From Colicola sp016286205 (GTDB lineage Bacteria; Bacteroidota; Bacteroidia; Bacteroidales; Paludibacteraceae): a stretch of 64,000 nucleotides of DNA. Within the stretch, counting starts at the first letter, position 1, and every line of letters starts with the position of its first letter. Location of the stretch: NCBI GenBank assembly GCA_016286205.1, contig JAEESF010000003.1, positions 62,001-126,000 of the forward strand, written 5' to 3'. Both the position numbers and the translations under genes were made by a program. Below are positions 7,876-16,711 of this stretch, in pieces. The notes under the pieces were generated by a model. That model worked only from the letters and a program-made list of their open reading frames with translations. It ran no database searches and was not told the DNA's origin.

Positions 7876-8769
7876 CTAGAATCGTTTTTCTACTAATACT
7901 TTCAAACCATCTGGAACGATGCGAATGTGAATGTCTTTCTCCATCTCAACTGGATCGCCATCCAGGTGGAACGGACCATTCTCTTCACGTTCCAGTGTAA
8001 TTTCTCTTGCCCGCAGTGTGTTCATGAAATGACTGTCGTCAATGCTTCCTGCAAACAGACGCAAGGCGAGACTTGCGCTGCCCAGGATAGCATGACTTGA
8101 CATCAGCATTATATCCATCAACCCATCCTGAACACTGGCTTTCGGAGCTATCAGCGCTTCGTATCCCCATTGGTTGGCGTTAGCAAACGTGATGAGGAAA
8201 GCCTTGTGTGTTACGTCCAGTCCATCTCCTACTAGATGATAGGTCTGAGGAGTGTAACTGAAAATGTCTTTCAGGATATTCTGGAAGTACGTGGCAAATC
8301 CTCGTTTGTTGCTTCCTGCAAAATGGTCTGCTATCACTGCATCAAATCCTGTGCCACAGGTACTGACAAACAGATTGCCATTCGCCAAACCGTAGTCCAC
8401 ACTGATAGGCTCGCTATGATTGATCATCTCAATAGCTTTGTTTGGGCGCATGGGGATGTTCAGATGGCGCGCAAACCCATTACCGCTACCCATGGGTATG
8501 ATGCCCAGAGCGGTCTGCGAATCACGCAATCCACGAGCTATCTCGTTGATGGTTCCGTCTCCGCCTACTGCTACTACGGCATCAAAGCCCATCCGAGCAA
8601 ACTGGTATGCCATTTCTGTGGCATGACCAGGATACTCGGTGAACGAGATGTTGGGCAACCATTGCGATTGGTCCAACGTTTGCATGATGAGTTTAGGCAG
8701 TTTGCGCTTGGCATTCTGCGTGTCTTTACTTCCCGAAATCGGGTTGATGATAAATGCTATATTTTTCAT
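7876..8769 (-). CDS. Diacylglycerol/lipid kinase family protein (YegS/DgkB-like)
   Basis: 297 aa. The kinase signature GGDGTINE is at residues 69-76, followed by IIPMGSGNGFARHL, the nucleotide-binding loop of the diacylglycerol kinase catalytic fold; the second beta-sandwich domain fills the C-terminal half with FHLDGDPVE near the end. It probably phosphorylates a membrane lipid such as diacylglycerol or undecaprenol; the substrate cannot be chosen from sequence. Its ATG shares one base with the TAA of the C10 protease gene (TAATG), indicating coupled translation. Confidence 0.9.
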   Translation of the reverse strand: MKNIAFIINPISGSKDTQNAKRKLPKLIMQTLDQSQWLPNISFTEYPGHATEMAYQFARMGFDAVVAVGGDGTINEIARGLRDSQTALGIIPMGSGNGFARHLNIPMRPNKAIEMINHSEPISVDYGLANGNLFVSTCGTGFDAVIADHFAGSNKRGFATYFQNILKDIFSYTPQTYHLVGDGLDVTHKAFLITFANANQWGYEALIAPKASVQDGLMDIMLMSSHAILGSASLALRLFAGSIDDSHFMNTLRAREITLEREENGPFHLDGDPVEMEKDIHIRIVPDGLKVLVEKRF

Positions 8770-11582
8770 TATTGTACGGGTATGCCTAGTACATTATATG
8801 TCTTGCCGTCACGGATAATCAGCACTTGTCCGTTGCGGAGAATCTTTATGAAGTTGGCTTCAACCTCGCTGTTCTCAATGTCTGTACCTGTGCAGGAAAG
8901 TACAGAAGAGTAGTAAGTCGTACCACTTGTCTCTTCCTGTTGCTTGTACAGATAAATCGGATCACCGGCAGCAGTATGTGTGGTGAACTCACTGTACTTT
9001 CCGTAGTATTCCATATGACGATCGGTGAACGTGGTCGAGATGAAGTCCCAACTACCGCTACTTACCGAATACGTGAATTTGATATCTGTTGTGCCATCGG
9101 TCAAGCTGAGGTTGTAATGCGTTCCGGATTGGTATATGTACAGATATTTGCTAATGGCTTCGTTGTAGAAGGAGAGACTATCACCCTCAACAGTAATCTT
9201 CCAAATGATGTTACCGTCCGTCGTGTTAATAACATTCGAGCTTGGTGTTACTTGTTGCTGGTCAATATAGTAACTCGATTTTATGGCATTCTTCATTGCG
9301 TAATAGCTGGTCTTATACCCTACTACAATGTAGTTGCCGGTCGTCAAATCTGTTGCCGCCGTAATCTTAGCATAATTGTCTGTTAGAACGGCGCTTCCAC
9401 CATCTTCGGTCAAGCTATAAATAGCATAGTAATCTTGATCTTTTGTTGCGCGGAAATTGGTAATCCAACTCTTTGCTTCTGTGTTGTTCGCATCGAGAGC
9501 GGAGGTCCACCAACCAACGAATGTGTATGCTTCGCACGCAGGCGTCGGATTTGCCGGAACTGTTGCTTGCTGGCCTTTCTGTACAGTCTGTGTCTCACCA
9601 ACTTGCGAGCCATTGTTGAAGAAGCGAATGGTGTAATATGTCGGTGTGCCACTTCCGCACTCGGTCGAATAATCGTAGTAGCTTGTGCCGCCACCTGCTG
9701 TTATATCCACAGAAGTGAAATCCAATTGTCCGGCTGCCCCGGAACCATCTGTTCCGTAGTCCGCTTTTTCACCTACAGTAAATGTTACCGATTGTGCATT
9801 TCCTGTCCATGTCACTTTGGTGTCGCCGGAAGCCTGGGTTGCAATCGTACCTACAGACGCGGTGATAGGAGCCAGACGGTTCAGACCTTTAGAGCTGAGA
9901 TTGAAAACAATCTCTGTCATGTCTTTATTGCTACTGATTGTCAGAGTGTTACCTGCATAATATCTTGCATCTTTTCCAGTCCCGTTATAGGCGGGATCAC
10001 TAGCTCCGGAACCTTTGTCTGCTGCGAAGGTAAAGTCTCCGAATGCGCCGTCCGGAGCTTGATAGTCCGACATGGTCAGCGTTGACGTTACAGGCGTGCT
10101 GCCGCCTATTTCTTCCTCTGCATAAACAGCATAGAAGGTTGCGTCTGATTCAATCAGGTCACCTGCTTTTGCATAAGTCGGAGCAGTATCCTCGCTTTCA
10201 TAGTTAGCCACAGAGGTCCAACCCATAAATTTCTTGCCACTGGCACAATCGATTGGAGTATCGGTTGGGAAACTCAATCGACCTGCGGTAGCGACTGTTT
10301 GGTCGAACAGCACGCCGTCTGCGTACCAATCTACGTTTGCATCTGGCAGTGTAACAGCAGGACGCAAACCGACAACGGCATCCAGGTTGTTCGAGAAATT
10401 ATAGCTCGTACCGGTAGGTTTAAGCGATGTAATAGCAAAATATCCATTGCAATCACCTTCCCATCCCCAGTTGATGTGGAACTTGTTATCGGCGTCACGA
10501 CCGTCACAAACAAATTCGTGACCTCCACTGGTGCTGCTTTCGCCGCCCATAATGATTGGACGACCAGCTTCTAGATCAGCATTGAAATAGTTGGTGATAG
10601 TGGTCGTGCTAACGCTCCACTCAGCAGTAATACCGTTGTAAGCACCTCCGTAATTGCTTTCGGAGTACATGGAGATGAATTTGTCTATTTCGTAATCGAA
10701 AAATGTAATCAGTCCATACGCTATTTCGTCTGTCCAAGCACCTGAACCAGAATTGGCGTCACCTCCATATTGCATGTTGGCAGCAATGCCGACATTGTAC
10801 ATCAGCGATGCTACGGCTTTGGATTGAGCTGTTGTGTAGCTCTTTCCTTCATATGCGGGTAGCAGGTTGTCCCAATCAAAAGTAACAGTATCGAAATCGG
10901 ATGTCATGGTGTTTGTCCAGTACTGGTCACAGTCGTCGTTCTTACAGTTTCTCCATGTGTAGGTGTTCGTGCCTGTTCCTTTTGCTGGATGGCGCCATTT
11001 GTACATCACTGCCGATGTGGCTGTTGCTACGCAACCGGTCAAACTGCGCGTGTTATCGCGTTGGTCAACCGGGCAATAGTTGTTGTACGGAGCCTCTTGA
11101 TACCAAGTTATCTCCACACCATTGCTATTTTTCAATAACGGACTGATGGCAGTCACTTGTTTCGCCTTGCGAGGCTGTTTGGCTGCTTCTGGATCTTGGT
11201 CGATTGCCGAAATCTCCTCTGCATAACGGTCTAGCCAGAAACGCAGATTGGGGTTGATGTTTTCAATGTTAAAATCAGCACCGCCATCCGAATAACCGAG
11301 CACATCTTCCGAAGTGCGGTCATCTGCTGACACGATAATAAAACCTGCATTGTCTGCGCGGTTGAAAATGTAATACGCATTTTCCTGCGATGCCTCTTTC
11401 TGACGAGTAAAGGCCAAACGCATCGAAGCAGCACTTTGTGCTGATTTGTGAGCCTTGCGAAGTGCAGGCTGGTTGTTTACAAACGAGGCAGCAATACCCG
11501 CTGCTTCTTCTGCGGTTCTAGTCCCCGCATATAGCGAGGCCGTGAGTACAAGGGCAATAAGCCCGATAAATAGTTTTTTCAT
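8769..11582 (-). CDS. Secreted C10 (streptopain-like) cysteine protease, multidomain
   Basis: 937 aa. Signal peptide (to about 20), Spi-type propeptide (about 21-140), then the C10 catalytic domain: Cys184 in LTGCVATATSAVMYKW, His355 in SGGHEFVCDG and the INWGWEG segment at about 370. It ends near 415. Then follow two InlB/Flg_new-type repeats (GKKFMGWTS and YTFVGWWTS), beta-rich modules, and a short tail (LRNGQVLIIRDGKTY then VLG) shared with four other exported proteins here. Probably secreted or surface-bound, degrading protein. First gene of a long operon; promoter 11733..11764. Confidence 0.92.
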   Translation of the reverse strand: MKKLFIGLIALVLTASLYAGTRTAEEAAGIAASFVNNQPALRKAHKSAQSAASMRLAFTRQKEASQENAYYIFNRADNAGFIIVSADDRTSEDVLGYSDGGADFNIENINPNLRFWLDRYAEEISAIDQDPEAAKQPRKAKQVTAISPLLKNSNGVEITWYQEAPYNNYCPVDQRDNTRSLTGCVATATSAVMYKWRHPAKGTGTNTYTWRNCKNDDCDQYWTNTMTSDFDTVTFDWDNLLPAYEGKSYTTAQSKAVASLMYNVGIAANMQYGGDANSGSGAWTDEIAYGLITFFDYEIDKFISMYSESNYGGAYNGITAEWSVSTTTITNYFNADLEAGRPIIMGGESSTSGGHEFVCDGRDADNKFHINWGWEGDCNGYFAITSLKPTGTSYNFSNNLDAVVGLRPAVTLPDANVDWYADGVLFDQTVATAGRLSFPTDTPIDCASGKKFMGWTSVANYESEDTAPTYAKAGDLIESDATFYAVYAEEEIGGSTPVTSTLTMSDYQAPDGAFGDFTFAADKGSGASDPAYNGTGKDARYYAGNTLTISSNKDMTEIVFNLSSKGLNRLAPITASVGTIATQASGDTKVTWTGNAQSVTFTVGEKADYGTDGSGAAGQLDFTSVDITAGGGTSYYDYSTECGSGTPTYYTIRFFNNGSQVGETQTVQKGQQATVPANPTPACEAYTFVGWWTSALDANNTEAKSWITNFRATKDQDYYAIYSLTEDGGSAVLTDNYAKITAATDLTTGNYIVVGYKTSYYAMKNAIKSSYYIDQQQVTPSSNVINTTDGNIIWKITVEGDSLSFYNEAISKYLYIYQSGTHYNLSLTDGTTDIKFTYSVSSGSWDFISTTFTDRHMEYYGKYSEFTTHTAAGDPIYLYKQQEETSGTTYYSSVLSCTGTDIENSEVEANFIKILRNGQVLIIRDGKTYNVLGIPVQ

Positions 11583-11628
11583 TGTGTTTTTTGTTGTGTT
11601 TTATTGGTTAAATGAAAAGTAAAATATA

Positions 11629-11667
11629 TTAGCGAATCTCAACGCTGAGCGTTGTAGGTTTTGCCAT
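11629..11667 (-). other. Possible leader ORF and hairpin before the C10 protease gene
   Basis: The roughly 145-nt leader of the protease transcript contains a 12-codon ORF, MAKPTTLSVEIR, ending in TAA 47 bp before the protease ATG. A perfect 6-bp hairpin (CAACGC, 3-nt loop, 11640..11654) lies inside it. This may be a chance ORF; no stalling motif or amino-acid bias is evident. Confidence 0.3.
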
Positions 11668-11732
11668 TTTTTCAAATTATCAATATTCCCGTTCCCGAGA
11701 GCCCATAATTAGCATTATAATTAATTTGGCTG

Positions 11733-11764
11733 CAAAGGTACAAATAATTTTTCATATATGCAAA
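11733..11764 (-). promoter_or_regulatory. Promoter of the C10 protease operon
   Basis: Minus strand TTTGCATATATG (TTTG at 11761..11764), exactly 20 bp, then TACCTTTG (11733..11740). RNA would start near 11729, giving a leader of about 145 nt. Confidence 0.85.
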
Positions 11765-11845
11765 TATTTTTAATAAAAATATTATTTATGCTATCCTCAA
11801 CCAACAAACAGGCTTTGATTTCTCAAAAAAATACGTAAACATTCA

Positions 11846-11947
11846 GTATTATATACTACGTATATAATACAAACAAAAACATATACTAAAATTAGTGCGT
11901 TATTAGTGCGTTATAAGTGCGATATAAGTGCGTTATAAGTGCGATAT
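11846..11947. repeat. Perfect 11-bp palindrome followed by 5 x 11-bp GTGCG array
   Basis: 11846..11870 is a perfect inverted repeat: stem GTATTATATAC, loop TAC. It is followed after 22 bp by five consecutive 11-bp units at 11893..11947 (tagtgcgttat twice, then aagtgcgatat, aagtgcgttat, aagtgcgatat), with no spacer. The GTGCG core recurs every 11 bp with AT-rich bases between. It sits between the divergent promoters of the C10 protease and DUF4301 genes. Confidence 0.9.
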
Positions 11948-12016
11948 AATCAAGACGGAATCGAACCGGTTGATTAATCGACGAAGTGCAAAATTACTTC
12001 ATTTTTTACCACAAAA

Positions 12017-12048
12017 TTTGCATACATGAAAATTTTATAGTATCTTTG
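12017..12048 (+). promoter_or_regulatory. Promoter of the DUF4301 gene
   Basis: TTTGCATACATG (TTTG 12017..12020), exactly 20 bp, then TATCTTTG (12041..12048). The leader to the ATG at 12095 would be about 42 nt. Confidence 0.87.
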
Positions 12049-12094
12049 CACTCACATTCCGAAAAACGCCTAAAAATCTAAAATCGATACAATC

Positions 12095-13456
12095 ATGAAC
12101 AATTTCACGCAGCAAGATCTTGAGCAATTGCATGCTCATGGCATCTCCGTTGAGAAAGCGGAACAGCAACTGGAGCATTTCCGTCAAGGTTTCCCCGCTT
12201 TGGATATCGTCGCTCCGGCAAGTGTCAAAAATGGAATCCTCGCCCCTAAACGTGCCGAACAAGAGCAGTACATCGCTACTTGGCAGAACTATCTCGCAGA
12301 AGGACACAAAATCCTCAAATTCGTTCCGGCCTCTGGCGCTGCTAGTCGTATGTTCAAAGATCTTTTCCAGTATTTGGAAGATGGCGTAGAAACCGAATTC
12401 ATCAAGATTTTCTTGGCGCACAAAGACTCTTTCGCATTTGCACCTTATTTGGCAGGAAAAGAAGGACAGGAAGCCGTACGTTATCTGCTCAAAGACATGC
12501 ATTATGGCGAACTGCCAAAAGGCCTTTTGCTTTTCCATAAATACCGCGATGGTGCGCGTACTCCTGCTTTGGAACATCTGGTAGAAGGGGCGCTATATTG
12601 CGCCGCTCCATCCAAAGATGGAGAAAAACCGACTGTCTTCCTTCATTTTACTGTCAGCCACGACCATCTGCCTTTGTTCCGTCAACATATTGCTGACAAT
12701 CTAAAACGCTTCGAGAGCAAATATGGAGTGCGTTACGATGTTACCTTCTCCGAGCAACTTCCTAGCACCGACACATTGGCTGCCAATCCCGATGGCACGC
12801 CTTTCCGAACCAAGGATGGCAAACTGCTTTTCCGCCCGGGAGGACACGGCGCATTGATTGAGAATCTCAATCAACAGGATGCAGATATTGTTTTCATCAA
12901 GAATATCGACAATGTAGTTCCTGATCGTTTGAAGAAAGATACAATCCGCTATAAGCAGATTCTTGCAGGAGTTCTTGTTACCGAGCAAAAACGCGTTTTT
13001 GAGGCACTCCGCAATCCTAATCTGAGCGATGAAGAGCGCGCTAAACTCAACCGACCAATTCGTGTCTGTGGAGTGGTGAAGAATACTGGCGAACCTGGCG
13101 GAGGACCGTTCCTCGTTCGCGAAGCAGACGGCTCTATCTCTTGTCAAATTCTCGAATCGACACAAATTAGCGATCCTGCACTCATGGCGCAATCAACTCA
13201 CTTCAATCCGGTGGATTTGGTATGCGCTATTCGCGACTACGAAGGCAAACCATTTGATCTGCCTAAGTACGTTGATCCGCAAACCGGATTTATTTCTAAT
13301 AAATCCAAGGATGGCAAAGAACTGCTCGCACTCGAACTTCCGGGCCTTTGGAATGGCGCAATGAGCCGTTGGAATACTATTTTCGTTGAAGTACCGGTTT
13401 CTACATTCAATCCGGTGAAGACTGTGAACGACCTTTTGCGCGAACAGCACCGGTAA
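12095..13456 (+). CDS. DUF4301 family protein
   Basis: 453 aa, cytosolic, no signal peptide. Matches DUF4301, a Bacteroidetes family of unknown function, through FVPASGAASRMFK at about residue 80, RPGGHGALIENLNQ at about 245, and KNTGEPGGGPFLV. The SGAASRMF loop and the GGHGALIENL segment look like phosphate or nucleotide-sugar binding loops, but that is my inference. A single-gene transcript with its own promoter. Its last 50 bp overlap the 3' end of the NhaC gene on the other strand. Confidence 0.8.
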   Translation: MNNFTQQDLEQLHAHGISVEKAEQQLEHFRQGFPALDIVAPASVKNGILAPKRAEQEQYIATWQNYLAEGHKILKFVPASGAASRMFKDLFQYLEDGVETEFIKIFLAHKDSFAFAPYLAGKEGQEAVRYLLKDMHYGELPKGLLLFHKYRDGARTPALEHLVEGALYCAAPSKDGEKPTVFLHFTVSHDHLPLFRQHIADNLKRFESKYGVRYDVTFSEQLPSTDTLAANPDGTPFRTKDGKLLFRPGGHGALIENLNQQDADIVFIKNIDNVVPDRLKKDTIRYKQILAGVLVTEQKRVFEALRNPNLSDEERAKLNRPIRVCGVVKNTGEPGGGPFLVREADGSISCQILESTQISDPALMAQSTHFNPVDLVCAIRDYEGKPFDLPKYVDPQTGFISNKSKDGKELLALELPGLWNGAMSRWNTIFVEVPVSTFNPVKTVNDLLREQHR

Positions 13457-14702
13457 GAATAGTTGTCAAAACGGCAAGCGCTAGTAGCATCGGATAGTAT
13501 AAATACGGAACAATACTCATGGCGCTGATGCCTGCAAGACCACTCGCCATCAGCAATTGGGCACCGTAAGGCAAAATTCCTTGCACAAAGCAAGATGTTG
13601 TATCTAATAGACTCGCACTTCGGCGCGGGTCTATTTCAAATCGATCCGAGATACGACGAGTGATATCTCCTACGGATAGAATAGCAATCGTGTTATTCGC
13701 TGTACAAATATTCGCAAAAGCTACCAATGAGCAAACACTCATTTCTGCGCCGGCACGGGTCTTAACGCGCCGTGTCATACGATCTATCACAAAATCTAAT
13801 CCGCCGTTATGACTGATAAGCGCAAATATACCGCCGGCAATCATTGATATCAAAATCAATTCGGCCATGCCCATCACGCCTTGAAGAGAACTGTTTATCC
13901 AGCCCAATAACTCAAAACTGCCGTCAAGCATTCCTGTCACACAAGTTAACAGGTTTCCGAAAACAAGCACTAAGAGCACATTGATTCCTGCTGCCGCGCA
14001 GACAAGAACAATCAAATAGGGAATAACTTTCCAAAAACCGACTCCGTTTCCGCTGCTGATTTCCGTCGCTTCGCTACCCATAAAAACATATAACACACTC
14101 ACAATCAGCGCCGCAGGCAAAACCATCAATACATTAAATCGAAACTTATCGCTCAACTTACAGCCTTGTGTTTGTGTCGCAACAATCGTTGTGTCGCTGA
14201 TGAATGAGAGATTATCGCCAAAAAATGCTCCGCCGACTACTGCCGCGGCTACCATCGGAAGCGCCATCTCTGTCTTTTCTGCCAAACCGGCGGCAATAGG
14301 CATTAATGCAACAATAGTACCGACACTCGTTCCCATACACAGCGATGTGACACACGCAGCAAGGAAAAGTCCTACTAACGCAAATCGCGCAGGGAGCAAT
14401 CGAAGGGTCATATCCACCATCGCTTCTGCAGCTCCCATTTCTTTGGCTGTAGCAGCAAAAGAACCGGCAAGAACGAATATCCAGACCATCAGCAACAAAT
14501 TCTTGCTTCCTGCGCCGGAAGAGAAAATCGCTATGCGGTCTATCAATTTCTCGCCGCGAGTGCTGATAAGCGCCACAATCGCTGTCAGTAGAAAAATCAA
14601 TAATAGTGGCGCATTACTTACACCATGATAATAAATCGAAAAACCAATTAATAAAGCCACCAATGCAAAAATGGGGCTCAATGCCAATAGACCTTTTTTC
14701 AT
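13407..14702 (-). CDS. Na+/H+ antiporter, NhaC family
   Basis: Inner-membrane antiporter-like protein of about 431 aa with about eleven hydrophobic segments. The conserved stretch CMGTSVGTIVALMPIAAG and the charged, Asn-rich GGAFFGDNLSFISDTTIVA segment typify NhaC transporters. A GTG at 14714 would add four residues, but ATG at 14702 gives the natural start; the four added codons lie in the micro-array 14704..14743. It probably exports Na+ in exchange for H+; substrate in this branch is not certain. Convergent 50-bp overlap with DUF4301. Confidence 0.87.
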   Translation of the reverse strand: MKKGLLALSPIFALVALLIGFSIYYHGVSNAPLLLIFLLTAIVALISTRGEKLIDRIAIFSSGAGSKNLLLMVWIFVLAGSFAATAKEMGAAEAMVDMTLRLLPARFALVGLFLAACVTSLCMGTSVGTIVALMPIAAGLAEKTEMALPMVAAAVVGGAFFGDNLSFISDTTIVATQTQGCKLSDKFRFNVLMVLPAALIVSVLYVFMGSEATEISSGNGVGFWKVIPYLIVLVCAAAGINVLLVLVFGNLLTCVTGMLDGSFELLGWINSSLQGVMGMAELILISMIAGGIFALISHNGGLDFVIDRMTRRVKTRAGAEMSVCSLVAFANICTANNTIAILSVGDITRRISDRFEIDPRRSASLLDTTSCFVQGILPYGAQLLMASGLAGISAMSIVPYLYYPMLLALAVLTTILTGAVRAKGRSQSSPD

Positions 14703-14703
14703 A

Positions 14704-14743
14704 CCTAAATCCACTAATACCTAACCACTAACCCGCTAATCCT
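14704..14743. repeat. Micro-array, 5 x 8 bp, upstream of the NhaC gene
   Basis: Five degenerate octamers, plus strand cctaaatc, cactaata, cctaacca, ctaacccg, ctaatcct, each with a CTAA core. It begins one base before the NhaC ATG, so it forms the 5' untranslated part of that gene. Confidence 0.5.
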
Positions 14744-14778
14744 TTCTCCCTTTTTTGGGGTGAAGGGGGCGACTTTCC

Positions 14779-15549
14779 TTAATCAAAGCACCATTTGACA
14801 CCCAAACACGGGTTAACCATCCATCCGCTTCCCGCAAAATTGTACGAGAACTCTATTTCCGTTCCAATGTGTAGGTTCGGGCATTTGAACCATTGCCCCA
14901 CGTTATACCATAGTTGCGGTTCTGTAAGCACAACGAATGACTGTTGTCCGCCCATTCGCTCGCCCCAGATATCTAGGAAACCTGAGAAAGTCAATCCTGG
15001 CGCAGTACAAAAATCGCGGCACCCCCAAACAAATGTGAACTGAAGCGGTATTTGGTTGTGCCATTTGTTTTGGTCGTTCACAATATATTTGTACAGCAAT
15101 TCTAGATTAAAAGTGTTCTTGTAATCTTCCGTGTGCAGAAAATAATTCAGGCCCAACAATGCCGCATGATTGATGGCATAGCCATGAATATCATCTCCCA
15201 CGCGATACAAACCCAAACCGCCATTATACTCAATCTGAATACTCAGGTCTTTGGCCTTCGTCTGTGACCAGAAATTCAGGCAACGGGCTATTTCTCCATA
15301 TGCCATAAATGGCGTATTCTGCGGATCATTCGGATGAATATTATAGTCAAAATCAACAAAGGCAAAAGTGCTGCCCCATGGATCGCCATAGAACAGTTCC
15401 AGAGTAGTCGTCATTCGGTTGCTCCGCTGATTTTCGCATGCGGTTCCTAAACTGCCGAAATCATAGAAAATCTGCAGATTAGTTCCTGCCAGTGTGGTGC
15501 CAACGACACTAATCAACCAAAGCGCCAAGAGTAGTGTACGTTTTGCCAT
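14779..15549 (-). CDS. DUF5020 family protein, Tsx-like channel
   Basis: 256 aa with a signal peptide (cut near residue 22). LQIFYDFG near the N-terminus and MTTTLELFYGDPWGSTFAFV fit DUF5020, which resembles the nucleoside-specific Tsx porins of Proteobacteria. The rest is amphipathic beta, ending CLGVKWCFD with a terminal aromatic residue typical of outer-membrane barrels. Likely an outer-membrane channel, perhaps for nucleosides. The gene start overlaps the endonuclease I gene by 41 bp, and an S1/P1 nuclease gene follows the same cluster, which supports a nucleic-acid salvage role (inference). Confidence 0.75.
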   Translation of the reverse strand: MAKRTLLLALWLISVVGTTLAGTNLQIFYDFGSLGTACENQRSNRMTTTLELFYGDPWGSTFAFVDFDYNIHPNDPQNTPFMAYGEIARCLNFWSQTKAKDLSIQIEYNGGLGLYRVGDDIHGYAINHAALLGLNYFLHTEDYKNTFNLELLYKYIVNDQNKWHNQIPLQFTFVWGCRDFCTAPGLTFSGFLDIWGERMGGQQSFVVLTEPQLWYNVGQWFKCPNLHIGTEIEFSYNFAGSGWMVNPCLGVKWCFD

Positions 15550-16699
15550 TCTTGAGTATCAGTATTTGTCCGTTACGGATAATCTTCGTTGTTTTTTCGT
15601 CTGTTTCCGGTTTCTCCATCGAGGTGTAAGGTCCGGTGATATGCACGGCCCCGGTCACGTTATATATCTTCAGACGGCCGTTATTCTCATCGTACGTATA
15701 GCTTGCCCCTGTAACCACAATGTCGCTCTGTCTTGGTCTGTCATCTTTCGTTCCCAGATAAGCGTAAAAACCATCTCTGAGCGTTAATTGGTAATTAGGC
15801 CACATTGCGACGCCTTCAGTCGTCACAGTATAGGTCGTTACTCCGCTTGCATTCTTCAGCATTTGGATAGCCAATTCAGGAAAATCGATAAATGGATTGC
15901 GATTTCCTTGATAGGCTTGCGCGCCATCATTTCTTACCATTTCTGTCAACGAAACCGGATCCAACATATGCCATTTCAGCAAAACAGGAATCGACTCAAA
16001 AACACCGCTCGAACCTAGTTTGCTCAGCAATTGGGCATTCCCGTTGTACAAACTGTTCTTATGCCCGCCCGCTTCACCGTAAACAATATAATCATAAATG
16101 ATTACGCGAGCTGCATCACCACGATACGAACCCAAATTAGTTGAAACATAAAGCGAGTTGTTAATGCTCACATCATTTGGGTCATAATAACTTCCGGATT
16201 CGCCGTACGCGGTGTTTCCACGGTCGCTATTTACCGCCACACTCGTTGGACGAACAGATTGCATATCATGTCCCATCGCAATATCTTTGTCCGCTCCTTT
16301 CGACTGCGGCCAAGTATGTTCGCGGTTGTATGTTGCTCCTCCATCCCAAGTGCCGTTCATGCTACAACCATCGTAATAGCCGATTATATTTCCGGAAGTG
16401 TTAAGGTCTTTATCAACATTCTTGTATTGGTTTCGCAAGGAATTGTAAGTAAAACTACTACTACCTATTTGACTGGTATTTCCCATCAGCGTATTCAATG
16501 CACCGAATAGGTCATTGCCACTCAACGCATATAGTGCTTCGTGACTATAATTGCCTGTGTAGTAGGCGCTTTGCTTGCTAAGATACGTGGAGTAGGCATC
16601 TTGCGCTTCTGCGGTACCCATATGGGCTTGCATATCTACAGCAAACATCGGCACAGCCAAACAAGCAAGGCATATTATGCCTAAAAGAATTTTTTTCAT
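15509..16699 (-). CDS. Endonuclease I family exported nuclease
   Basis: 396 aa, signal peptide to about residue 20. The beta-beta-alpha-metal nuclease site of endonuclease I is visible: REHTWPQSKGA with His128, GHDMQSVRPTSV, and NSDRGN with Asn157, the metal ligand. The body ends near residue 300 with GNRNPFIDFPE, the usual endonuclease I ending. A linker and the short tail (IIRNGQILILKNGKTY) follow. It should cut DNA and RNA nonspecifically outside the cytoplasm. The neighbours are an S1/P1 nuclease upstream (12 bp) and DUF5020 downstream (overlap). Confidence 0.93.
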   Translation of the reverse strand: MKKILLGIICLACLAVPMFAVDMQAHMGTAEAQDAYSTYLSKQSAYYTGNYSHEALYALSGNDLFGALNTLMGNTSQIGSSSFTYNSLRNQYKNVDKDLNTSGNIIGYYDGCSMNGTWDGGATYNREHTWPQSKGADKDIAMGHDMQSVRPTSVAVNSDRGNTAYGESGSYYDPNDVSINNSLYVSTNLGSYRGDAARVIIYDYIVYGEAGGHKNSLYNGNAQLLSKLGSSGVFESIPVLLKWHMLDPVSLTEMVRNDGAQAYQGNRNPFIDFPELAIQMLKNASGVTTYTVTTEGVAMWPNYQLTLRDGFYAYLGTKDDRPRQSDIVVTGASYTYDENNGRLKIYNVTGAVHITGPYTSMEKPETDEKTTKIIRNGQILILKNGKTYTTLGALVD

Positions 16700-16711
16700 G
16701 GTATATGATTC

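Noticed and set aside
12000..12035. Minus-strand promoter reading into the GTGCG array
   Set aside because: TAATTTTG is present, but the only TTTG is 15 bp away instead of the 20 bp found at the other promoters.
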